This document shows, in pieces, positions 17,028-25,461 of a stretch of DNA of 64,000 bases. Under the pieces are notes generated by a model that saw nothing but the letters and a program-made list of their open reading frames with translations, was not told the origin of the DNA and searched no databases. The number at the start of each line of letters is the position of its first letter. Within the stretch, counting starts at the first letter, position 1. Source of the DNA: Sphingomonas ginsengisoli An et al. 2013 (GTDB lineage Bacteria > Pseudomonadota > Alphaproteobacteria > Sphingomonadales > Sphingomonadaceae); assembly GCF_009363895.1 (NCBI RefSeq), contig NZ_CP045434.1, positions 1,054,001-1,118,000 of the forward strand. The letters are read 5' to 3'. The translations under genes and the position numbers were made by a program.

Positions 17028-20000
17028 GCGCAGTCTCCATCGATACGGGTTCGGGTGTCGCGGCCGCGGCGGCGCGGCGGCGGTGGACGAGGCTGAAGAT
17101 GACGGGAACGAACAGCAGGGTCGCGAAGGTCGCCACCAACAATCCGCCGATCACCGCCCGGCCGAGCGGCGCATTCTGCTCGCCGCCCTCGCCCAGGCCG
17201 AGCGCCATCGGCAGCATCCCGATGATCATCGCCAGCGCGGTCATCAGCACCGGGCGAAAGCGGGTCAGCCCGGCCTCCAGCGCCGCCTTCGCCGCCTCGC
17301 CATGCTCGGCCAGCCGCTCGCGAGCGAAGCTCACCACCAAGATCGAATTGGCGGTCGCCACGCCCATGCACATGATCGCCCCGGTCAGCGCCGGGACCGA
17401 CAAGGTGGTGCCGGTGGTGAACAGCATCCAGACGATCCCGGCGAGCGCGCCGGGCAGCGCGGTGATGATCACGAACGGGTCGAGCCAGCTCTGGAAGTTC
17501 ACCACGATCAGCAGGTAGATCAGCAAGATCGCCCCGATCAGCCCGAAGCCGAGCCCCGAGAAAGCCGCGCGCATCGTCTCATACTGCCCACGCAGCGTGA
17601 CGGTGACGCCCTTGGGCGCCTGCCCCTTCATCCCCGCCAGCACCTGCTGGATGTCGCCCGCCACCGCGCCGAGGTCGCGCCGGTTGGGAGTCGCATAGAT
17701 GTCGATGGTCGGCATGATGTTGTAATGCGAAACCACCGCCGGCGAGGTGCCGCGCGATATCGTCGCCACCCCGCCCAGCACCTGCGCGGCGCTGGCGCCG
17801 CTGCCCGTCACCGGCACGTTGGCAAGGTCGCTGATCGAGGCCACCTGGCGCTCGGGCGTCTGCGCCACCACCGGGTAGGACACCCCGTTCTGCGGATTGA
17901 GGAAGAAGGTCGGCGCGGTCTGCTGGGTTCCCGCCAGGCTGGCGCCCAGGCTGTTGGTGACGTCGCGCTCGGTCAGCCCGATCAGCCCGGCGCGGTTGCG
18001 GTCCACCGTCACGTTGAGCTGCGGATAATGCGCGCTCTGCTGGACGCGGGCGTCGGCGACGCCGGGGATGAGCGCGATCTTGCGCAGGATTTTCCTCGCA
18101 TAGGCTTCGCTCTGCGCGGCGTCGGTCCCGCCTGCCACCTGGATGTCGATCGGCGCCGGCGCGCCGAAATTGAGGATCTGGCTGGTGATGTCGGCGGGCA
18201 GGAAGGAAAAGGTCGAGCCGGTGAACTCGCGCGGCAGCGCGGCGCGCAGCTTGGCGACATAGTCGGCGGTCGGCCGATGGTCTTCGCTCAGCTGGATGAG
18301 GATGTCCCCGTCCTGCGGACCGATCGTCCCCGAATTATTGTAGGTCGTGTTGATCGAACTCACCGGCAGCCCGACGTTGTCGACCACCGAGACGAGCTCA
18401 TCCGGCGGGATGATCTGGCGGATCCGCGTCTCGATCCGGTCGAACTCGGCCGACGTGCTCTCGAGCCGGCTGCCGACCGGCGCACGCACGTGCATCGCGA
18501 TCTGCCCCGCGTCGAGCGAGGGAAAGAAGTTCTGGCCAAGGAAAGGCACCAGCAGGAACGACAGCAGCACCACCGCGAGGAAGCCGATCACGAACGGCTT
18601 GGGGGTCTGCAAGGCGCGCTCGAGCAGTCCGCCGTAGCGGGTGCGGAATCTCTCGAACCGGTTCTCGAACCCGCGCTGGAAACGGACCAGCGGGTTGCGC
18701 GAGGTCGGCGAGCCCGCGCTGTGCTGGTCATGGTCGTCGCCCGCGCCATGCGGCTTCAACAGATACATCGCCATCGTCGGCACCAGCGTCCGCGACAGGA
18801 CGAACGAGGCGATCATCGCGAACACCACCGCCAGCGCCAGCGGCACGAACAGGAAGCCCGCCACCCCCGGCAGGAAGAACATCGGCACGAAGACGATGCA
18901 GATGCAGAGCAGCGAGACGAACGCCGGGGTCACGATCTGCGCCGCGCCGTCGAGGATCGCCTGCCGCACCGGCTTGCCCTGCTCGAGGTGCCAGTTGATG
19001 TTCTCGATCGTCACCGTGGCATCGTCGACAAGGATGCCGACCGCGAGGCTCAAGCCCCCCAGCGTCATGATGTTGAGCGTGTTGCCGGTCACCGCCAGCG
19101 CGATGATCGCCGACAGGATGGCGAGCGGGATCGAAATGGCGATGATCACCGTCGAGCGCCACGACCCCAGGAACAAGAGGATCATCAGGCTGGTCAGCGC
19201 CGCCGCGATCGCCCCTTCCTTGACGACCCCCTGCACCGCCGCCTTCACGAACAGCGACTGATCGCCGATCGGGACGACCTTCAAATTGGCCGGCAGCGTC
19301 GCCTGGATATTGGGCAGCGCGTCCTTGACGCCCTGGACGATGGCGAGGGTCGAGGTCACGCCATTCTTGAGGATGGTCATCACCACCGAGCGCGAGCCGT
19401 CGACGTGGACGACGTTGGTCTGCACCGCCGACCCGTCGCGGACATGGGCGACGTCGCGCATGGTGATGGCGGCGCCACCCACGGTCTTGATCGGCAGGTT
19501 GTTGAGCGCCTCGACCGAATTGGGCGCGTTGTTGAGCGCCACATTATACTGGAAGTCGCCGATCTTGGCGAAGCCCGCCGGCGTGATCTGGTTCTGCGCG
19601 GCGATGGCGGTCGCCACGTCCTGCGCGGACAGGCCCTTCGACTGCAGCGCCTGCGGGTCGAGGTCGATCTGGATCTGCCGCTGCCGCCCGCCCGACGGAT
19701 AAGGGATCGCCGCCCCCGGCACGGTCACCAGCCCGGGCCGGATCTGGTTGATCGCGCTGTCGAACATCTGCCCTTCCGACATCCCCTTGCCCGACAAAGC
19801 GAGCTGCAGGATCGGTACGGTCGAGGCGTTGTAATTGAGGATCAGCGGCGGGGTGACGCCCGGCGGCAATTGCTTGAGCACCGACTGGCTGACGCTGGTG
19901 ACCTGCGCCGTCGCGGTGCGGATGTCCGCGCCCGGGTGGAAGTAGATCTTGACCACCCCGATCCCCGGCAGCGACGTGCTCTCGATATGGTCGATGTCGT

Positions 20001-20229
20001 TGACCGTGGTCGTCAGCACCCGCTCGAACGGGGTGATGATCCGCCCCGACATCTGGTCGGGCGACAGGCCCTGATACTGCCAGGCGGTGGCGATCACGGG
20101 GACGCCGATGTTGGGGAAGATGTCGACCGGGGTACGAAAGGCGGCCAGCACCCCGACGATCGAGATCAGCAGCGCCATCACGATGAAGGTGAGTGGCCGC
20201 GCAAGCGCGATGCGTACGATTCCGATCAA
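17020..20229 (-). CDS. RND-family efflux transporter permease
   Basis: About 1069 residues from the TTG at 20229, chosen because it gives the usual N-terminus (IGIVRIALARPLTFIVMAL) with GGAG upstream; an ATG at 20322 would add 31 residues of unlikely sequence. Twelve membrane helices and two large periplasmic loops follow the AcrB plan. The TM4 region GILVDDATVTIENI carries the paired acidic residues for proton relay, and the second half has VPALTGAIMCMGVATANSI. It expels drugs, dyes or solvents; the substrate cannot be predicted. First gene of a permease-adaptor-duct operon, an order different from the common adaptor-first arrangement. Confidence 0.93.
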   Translation of the reverse strand: MIGIVRIALARPLTFIVMALLISIVGVLAAFRTPVDIFPNIGVPVIATAWQYQGLSPDQMSGRIITPFERVLTTTVNDIDHIESTSLPGIGVVKIYFHPGADIRTATAQVTSVSQSVLKQLPPGVTPPLILNYNASTVPILQLALSGKGMSEGQMFDSAINQIRPGLVTVPGAAIPYPSGGRQRQIQIDLDPQALQSKGLSAQDVATAIAAQNQITPAGFAKIGDFQYNVALNNAPNSVEALNNLPIKTVGGAAITMRDVAHVRDGSAVQTNVVHVDGSRSVVMTILKNGVTSTLAIVQGVKDALPNIQATLPANLKVVPIGDQSLFVKAAVQGVVKEGAIAAALTSLMILLFLGSWRSTVIIAISIPLAILSAIIALAVTGNTLNIMTLGGLSLAVGILVDDATVTIENINWHLEQGKPVRQAILDGAAQIVTPAFVSLLCICIVFVPMFFLPGVAGFLFVPLALAVVFAMIASFVLSRTLVPTMAMYLLKPHGAGDDHDQHSAGSPTSRNPLVRFQRGFENRFERFRTRYGGLLERALQTPKPFVIGFLAVVLLSFLLVPFLGQNFFPSLDAGQIAMHVRAPVGSRLESTSAEFDRIETRIRQIIPPDELVSVVDNVGLPVSSINTTYNNSGTIGPQDGDILIQLSEDHRPTADYVAKLRAALPREFTGSTFSFLPADITSQILNFGAPAPIDIQVAGGTDAAQSEAYARKILRKIALIPGVADARVQQSAHYPQLNVTVDRNRAGLIGLTERDVTNSLGASLAGTQQTAPTFFLNPQNGVSYPVVAQTPERQVASISDLANVPVTGSGASAAQVLGGVATISRGTSPAVVSHYNIMPTIDIYATPNRRDLGAVAGDIQQVLAGMKGQAPKGVTVTLRGQYETMRAAFSGLGFGLIGAILLIYLLIVVNFQSWLDPFVIITALPGALAGIVWMLFTTGTTLSVPALTGAIMCMGVATANSILVVSFARERLAEHGEAAKAALEAGLTRFRPVLMTALAMIIGMLPMALGLGEGGEQNAPLGRAVIGGLLVATFATLLFVPVIFSLVHRRRAAAAATPEPVSMETALA

Positions 20230-20385
20230 GGCGGACCGCTCCAGGTCGCCGGCCGGGGGAACGCATGGCCGGGCAGAGGTCGAGACGAGACTGGCGCCGC
20301 GACGGCGGCACCGTCGCAGCACCTAGGTCCGCACCTGCGATTGTCTAATATTGTTTGCAGCAGGATCGATAGCTAAAACATATTG

Positions 20386-21276
20386 ATGGAGCTGCGGCAT
20401 CTTCGCTATTTCGTCCAGGTCGCGCAGGATCTCCACTTCGCCCGCGCCGCCCGCCACCTCGGCATTTCGCAGCCGCCATTGAGCCAGCAGATCCGCGCGC
20501 TCGAGGACGAGCTCGGAGTCCGGCTGCTCGAGCGGACCAGCCGCAGCGTCGCGCTGACCCCGGCCGGCCGGCTGTTCCTTGACGAAGCGCGCACCACGCT
20601 GGCGCAGGCCGACCATGCGGTCACCATCGCCCGCCGCGCAGCCGCCGGGGAACTTGGCGAATTGAGCATCGGCTTCAACGCCTCCGCCCCCTTCGTCCCC
20701 CGCGTCGCCCGCGCCATCCACGACTTCCGCCAGGCCTTTCCCGACGTCCACCTCAACCTGTGCGAGAAGGGCGGCCCGGCGCAGATCGAGGCGGTCGCCG
20801 AGCGGACGCTCGACGTCGGCTTCCTGCGCCGCTCAGGCCCCCCGCCCCTCCCCGAGGGGGTGACCGCCGTCTCGCTGCTGACCGAGCGACTGTTCGTCGC
20901 CATGCGCCCCGACCACCGCTTCGCCGAGCGCTCGGAGCTGACCCTCGCCGACCTCCAGGGCGAACCGATGCTCGTCTACGCGCTCGATCGCAGCGGCGGC
21001 TTCACCCAGGAATTCATGGCCATGCTCGCCGACGCCGGCATCCGGCCCCACGTCGCCCAGACGGTGGCCGAAATCTCGACCATGTTCGGGCTCGCCGCGG
21101 CGGGCCTCGGGATCACCGTGCTCGCGGAATCGCTCTGCGCGCTGCAGTCGGCGAACCTCGTCTACCGTCCGCTGAGCGACCCGCGCGCGGTGACCGGCAT
21201 GTGGCTCATCCACCAGAGCGACGACATCACCATTCCCAGCCGCAACTTCCTCCGCATCGCCGGCGCCGCGAGCTGA
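20386..21276 (+). CDS. LysR-family transcriptional regulator
   Basis: 296 residues from the ATG at 20386 (a TTG lies one codon earlier). The N-terminal winged helix-turn-helix is typical: MELRHLRYFVQVAQDLHFAR, ARHLGISQPPLSQQIRALED and TPAGRLFL. The rest is a periplasmic-binding-protein-like inducer domain starting about residue 90 (GELSIGFNASAPF). Divergent from the RND efflux operon with a gap of about 156 bp, so it likely controls that pump. Confidence 0.94.
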   Translation: MELRHLRYFVQVAQDLHFARAARHLGISQPPLSQQIRALEDELGVRLLERTSRSVALTPAGRLFLDEARTTLAQADHAVTIARRAAAGELGELSIGFNASAPFVPRVARAIHDFRQAFPDVHLNLCEKGGPAQIEAVAERTLDVGFLRRSGPPPLPEGVTAVSLLTERLFVAMRPDHRFAERSELTLADLQGEPMLVYALDRSGGFTQEFMAMLADAGIRPHVAQTVAEISTMFGLAAAGLGITVLAESLCALQSANLVYRPLSDPRAVTGMWLIHQSDDITIPSRNFLRIAGAAS

Positions 21277-22308
21277 TCACCGCCGCGTCAGCCGCTCCTC
21301 CAGCTCGCGGATTTCCCACTGGTCGTTGCGGCTGATCGGCAGCAAAGGATCGACCGCGGCGAGCAGGGTCGGCCCAAGCTCCCGCCGCGCCGCCCGGACC
21401 CGCGCGAACGCCGCCTCGCCGCCCTCCGGTCGTTCCCCCGGCCGTGCCAGCGCCCCCTCCGCCATCACGATCAGCGCGAGCTGCGCGCAGGCGTAGGCGC
21501 GGATGCGTTCGCCCGCCGCCGCCCCACTCCGCGCGCACAGCGCCGCCAGCCGTCGCCCCCGCGCATCGTCCGGAAACCCGCCCGCCTCGAGCACGCCCAG
21601 CGTCTCGGCATGCGCCGCGCGCTCGCTCAGCAGCCACTGCTCGGCTTCCGCGGTGCCGAAGCGGAACAGCCCCATCACCACGATCGGCGCCACCGTCAGC
21701 GCTCCGATCATCGCCAGCAGCGGGTGGTCGGGCAATTGGTTGAAGATGAGGTGCAGCGCCACCGCCGCCGCATAGCCGGGCACGAACCACCACCAGCGAA
21801 AGTCATAGTCGTCGGCGTTCCCGCGCGTCTCCGCCTCGGCCAGCTCGTGCGCGATCGCCGCCAGCACCGCCAGCGTCGTCCCGTGCATCACCGCCGTCCC
21901 CAGCCCGCGCACCAGCCAGACGCCGATCGCCATCTCGGGGAAGCGCAGCAAATAGAGGATGTTCTCGACGACCGAGAAGCCGGCGCCGACCGCGAACCCG
22001 CTGATCACCGCGTCGAGCTTGAACCCGATGCGGTTCATCCGAAATAGCAGCACGATCGCCGCGCCCTTGATCGTTTCCTCGATGAACGGCGCGATGAACC
22101 GGCTGTAGAAGGAGAAGCCGAGCGGCAGCGCGTCGATCACCCGCCCCGCCACCGGATAGGACAGCGCCGCCGCCACCGCGCCAAGCCCGAGCAGCGCCGC
22201 TATCTCGTGCAGCCGCATCAGTTTGAACGCGTCGAGCCAGACGAACAGGCCGAGCATCGCCAGCACCGGCACCAACGCCACCAGCCAGTGGCCGACCGTC
22301 CCGGCCAT
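21277..22308 (-). CDS. PrsW-family intramembrane metalloprotease-like protein
   Basis: About 343 residues. The N-terminal 220 residues have seven or so hydrophobic helices with the PrsW motifs APFIEETIKG (EExxK), VGAGFSVVENILY (ENxxY) and a conserved HGTT histidine. PrsW-type proteases cleave membrane proteins, for example anti-sigma factors. The C-terminal 120 residues are soluble, helical and alanine-rich, which is not standard. Its ATG overlaps the stop of the large peptidase gene (TGATG), so the two are translationally linked. A GTG one codon upstream is an alternative start. Confidence 0.87.
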   Translation of the reverse strand: MAGTVGHWLVALVPVLAMLGLFVWLDAFKLMRLHEIAALLGLGAVAAALSYPVAGRVIDALPLGFSFYSRFIAPFIEETIKGAAIVLLFRMNRIGFKLDAVISGFAVGAGFSVVENILYLLRFPEMAIGVWLVRGLGTAVMHGTTLAVLAAIAHELAEAETRGNADDYDFRWWWFVPGYAAAVALHLIFNQLPDHPLLAMIGALTVAPIVVMGLFRFGTAEAEQWLLSERAAHAETLGVLEAGGFPDDARGRRLAALCARSGAAAGERIRAYACAQLALIVMAEGALARPGERPEGGEAAFARVRAARRELGPTLLAAVDPLLPISRNDQWEIRELEERLTRR

Positions 22309-25300
22309 CACATGATCTTCAAACTGATCATCGTCTCGGTCCGCCCCTCCCCGCGTCGCCCGAAGCCGTGCGCGGCGCCGACCGAGACGATCATCGGCAG
22401 CCGCAGCGCGACGGTGAAGTTAAGGTCGAGCTGCCCGCCGACTGTCCCGAAGCGCCGCCCCCCGCCCGCCGGATCGCGGGTCAGCAAAGTCCCGCCGAAC
22501 AGCGCCGGCCGCAGCGAGGAAAGGTAGAAGGACGGCGTCCCCACCTCGGCGAAGCGCACCGGCGGCAAGTTCACCTCGCCGATCAGCTTGGCATAACGCC
22601 GCGCCGCGATCCCATCGATCTCGAAGCCCGGAAAGGCTTCGGTCTCGCGATACCGTTTCTCGGGCCGGTCATCGACATAGTTGTTGCGGAAGCTGCCGAA
22701 GTAGAAATTGGAAAGCGGCGAGGCAGCCTTGCCCCACGCGCTCCCCGCCGCCGCATAGAGCCAGGCCGAGCTGTTCGGCAGCGGCAGCGGCACGCCAACG
22801 TCGAGGCTCCCTGCCAGCTTGGGACTGGTCACCCCGCCGCCCCGGTCGACGCCCCCGCTGACCTGCCACGCCAGCCCCTTCTCGCGGTCGACGCTGCCCA
22901 GGCTCTTGCGCAGATTGTGGAAGCGCAGCCCGCCCTCGACGCTGACGATGTTGCGCGGGCTGACGATATTCTGCGCGCCGGGCAGCCGGTCGAGGCCGAG
23001 ATAGACGCCGCCATTGCCGAACAGCTCGAGCTGGCGCGGCGGATCGTAGGTGAGGCTCTTCACGTATTCGGCGGTGAAAATGTCGCCCTTGCGGCTCCGC
23101 TCGACCGGACCGAACAGGTCGTAGAAGTCGGCGCCGTTGTGGCGGTAGCGCAGCTTCCACGCGAGCGTCTTATACTGGACGTCGAGGTGCAGCCGCTCAC
23201 CCCCGCGCGTCCGCTCGCCCAGCGGCGACACGCCGACCGTGGCGGTCACCTGGCGGAACTGCATCGGGTCCTCCCAGTGGAAGAGGTATCCCGCCACCGG
23301 CGTCTTCCGATAGCCCTCGACGATCGGATAGGCCCCCGCCAGCCGCATCCGCTTGCCGGGATCGTAACGCCCGCGCCCCGTCACCAGCGGGTCGAGATCG
23401 ATCTTCGCCGGCGAGCCGACTCCCCACGACTGCAGCTCGGGATGGGTCCGCACCACCTTGGTGCCGAACAGCTGGATGGTGCCAAGGTCGTCCTGCACCT
23501 TGGGCACGATCCGCACCGGGCGCAGGCCCTGCCCCGAATAATCGTAGACGATCAGCGACCCGTCGGGCTGCGGCAGCGGGCGGAAGAAACCCGTCGAAGC
23601 ATTGCTGACCACCGCCCACTTCGCGGTCGCCAGATCGAACCGGTAGATGTTGGAGACGCCGGTATAATAGCTCGACCCGATGAGGCTCTTCCCATCGGGC
23701 GTGAAGACGAACCCCTCGGGCGTCGAGGGCGGCAGCTCGAGCCGGGTCACCTCGATGGGGCCGAGCCCGTCCTGCAGCTCCTGCCTCTTCCACACCCGCA
23801 CCGACTGCTTGCCGTCGATCTCGCCGAAACTGCTCGAGACGAGCGCGCCGTCGGGCGAGATGTCGAGGTCGAACGGGATCTGCCCATAGTCGAACGTGTG
23901 GACCTGGTTGAACGAGGTATAGGGTGCGGGAATCCGCACCAAGGTCGCATAGCCGTTCTGGTGGCGGATGCCCCACAAGGAGCGATCTACGGGATTGAGC
24001 ACCATGTCCCCGATCCGCGCGTCCTTGAGCAGCATCCGGTGCTCGCCGGTGTCGACGTTGAGCGCAATCAGGTCGCGGAAGGCGTAATTGTCCTCGGTGT
24101 AGAAGATCGTGCGCGCCTGCTCGTCGAAGGCCAGGCTGGTGACCTTGTAGAGCATCATGCCCTTTATCTCGCGCAGCGGCCTCAGCTTGCCGGTGGCGAG
24201 GTCCATCGTCCCGACGAAGCCGATCCGCCCGGGATAGCGGAAGGCCGCGACCAGGCTGTTCGTCTTGGTGTCGACGTAACCGCGCGAGATCGACCCCAGT
24301 CCGCGCGGGCTGAGCGGCGTCACCGGCGTCAGCGGATATTGCGCCAGCCGCGCCAGATTGCCCTGCTGGAACTGCCGCTCGCTCGCCAGCCACTCGCCCC
24401 ACACCTGGTCGAGCGGCTTGCCGAATACCTGTTTGAACCGCGCCGAATAGAAACCCGCGCTCCCCTCCGGCCGCCGCAGCCAGTCGACCGCGCGCTCAGG
24501 CCCATAGGTCAGCGCCAGGTAGGAAAAGAAGCGGGTGCCGTAGAGATAGTCGTTGACCCCGACCTGATAGTCGACGCTGTTCCCCTCGCTCTCGAGCCCG
24601 AGCGGCGAATAGAGCCGCTCGCCGTCGCGGACCTTGGCGCGGAACACCATCTCGTCGAAGGCGCCCTGCGCCCGGCCGAGCCCGCCCGCCATCCACGTCT
24701 CGAAGAAGACCGCGCTGCCCTCGAGATACCAGCGCGGCACGTTGGTCCGCGGCGTGGTCAGATAATTGTAGAGGATCGATTCCGGATGCTCCTGGATCGG
24801 CATCGGCTTGCCGTGCAGCAGCCGCCGCCACGCGGCGTCGTGCCGGTTCCACACGTCCATCGTCGCGACATGCGCCAGCTCGTGATTGATCAGCGTGAAG
24901 AAACGCTCGCCCGGCGTGAATGTCTCAAAGCTCTGGCTCAATGGCGCAACGTCGAGCAGCACCGCGTTGTTCGGTGACGCCCGCGCGCCGGCGTTGCCGT
25001 AATCGCCGAAGTCCTTGAGCAGCACGGTGGTGCGATCCCACGGCTTCCAGTTGAACTTGCGCTTGTGGAAGTCGATCGCATTCTCGAACGCCCGGCCGAG
25101 GTAGGGCGTGAGAAAGGTCTGCACCGGGTCGAAGTAGAGGAGCGAGAAGTCATTCGTCTCGAGTGTCGACAGGGGAATGCCCGACGCGTCCTGCGGGACC
25201 GTCTTGGTCTCCTCGGTCGGGCGCGGGGTCGGCCCCGGCTCGGGCGTCGGCGGGATCGGCGAGCCCGGCTCGACCACGGTGGTCGGCGGCGGCGCCGGCG

Positions 25301-25379
25301 GCGGGGCTTGCGGCTCGGGCGCCTGCTGGGCGGCCACCGGCATCGCCAGTCCGGCCAGCAGCATGCCACTCAGGCGCAC
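22308..25379 (-). CDS. Large exported protein: HELAH metallopeptidase domain, beta-propeller and C-terminal barrel-like domain
   Basis: About 1023 residues from a GTG at 25379 (an ATG at 25364 is nearly equivalent) giving signal VRLSGMLLAGLAMPVAAQ. A proline-rich linker follows to about residue 60. Residues about 70-330 contain LINHELAHVATMD, an HExxH zinc-peptidase motif of the MA-like type. About 330-640 is a WD40/TolB-like propeller (LDISPDGALVSSSF, FTPDGKSLIGSSYY). The last 350 residues are rich in alternating beta strands (FTAEYVKSLTYD, RLPMIVSVGAAHGF) and may form an outer membrane barrel. No precise family name is recognised. Overlaps prsW downstream. Confidence 0.8.
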   Translation of the reverse strand: MRLSGMLLAGLAMPVAAQQAPEPQAPPPAPPPTTVVEPGSPIPPTPEPGPTPRPTEETKTVPQDASGIPLSTLETNDFSLLYFDPVQTFLTPYLGRAFENAIDFHKRKFNWKPWDRTTVLLKDFGDYGNAGARASPNNAVLLDVAPLSQSFETFTPGERFFTLINHELAHVATMDVWNRHDAAWRRLLHGKPMPIQEHPESILYNYLTTPRTNVPRWYLEGSAVFFETWMAGGLGRAQGAFDEMVFRAKVRDGERLYSPLGLESEGNSVDYQVGVNDYLYGTRFFSYLALTYGPERAVDWLRRPEGSAGFYSARFKQVFGKPLDQVWGEWLASERQFQQGNLARLAQYPLTPVTPLSPRGLGSISRGYVDTKTNSLVAAFRYPGRIGFVGTMDLATGKLRPLREIKGMMLYKVTSLAFDEQARTIFYTEDNYAFRDLIALNVDTGEHRMLLKDARIGDMVLNPVDRSLWGIRHQNGYATLVRIPAPYTSFNQVHTFDYGQIPFDLDISPDGALVSSSFGEIDGKQSVRVWKRQELQDGLGPIEVTRLELPPSTPEGFVFTPDGKSLIGSSYYTGVSNIYRFDLATAKWAVVSNASTGFFRPLPQPDGSLIVYDYSGQGLRPVRIVPKVQDDLGTIQLFGTKVVRTHPELQSWGVGSPAKIDLDPLVTGRGRYDPGKRMRLAGAYPIVEGYRKTPVAGYLFHWEDPMQFRQVTATVGVSPLGERTRGGERLHLDVQYKTLAWKLRYRHNGADFYDLFGPVERSRKGDIFTAEYVKSLTYDPPRQLELFGNGGVYLGLDRLPGAQNIVSPRNIVSVEGGLRFHNLRKSLGSVDREKGLAWQVSGGVDRGGGVTSPKLAGSLDVGVPLPLPNSSAWLYAAAGSAWGKAASPLSNFYFGSFRNNYVDDRPEKRYRETEAFPGFEIDGIAARRYAKLIGEVNLPPVRFAEVGTPSFYLSSLRPALFGGTLLTRDPAGGGRRFGTVGGQLDLNFTVALRLPMIVSVGAAHGFGRRGEGRTETMISLKIM

Positions 25380-25461
25380 AGGCCCCCGACGCAACTGGCT
25401 GCCCCCAACCGCATTCCCCTCTATTCGGGTCAGGCCTCGACCGAGGCCCGCCCTCTTACCC

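Noticed and set aside
17011-20376. A 1121-codon open frame opposite the RND permease gene
   Set aside because: It is an antisense shadow caused by high GC: composition is rich in R, H, D, Q without any domain, while the minus-strand frame has clear RND motifs.
20230-20385. LysR-type T-N11-A operator in the gap between the RND operon and its regulator
   Set aside because: Only 3- to 4-base symmetric matches were found, no better than expected by chance.
22368-24977. An 869-codon frame opposite the large peptidase gene
   Set aside because: Same GC shadow effect; no domain, and the opposite strand has HELAH and propeller motifs.
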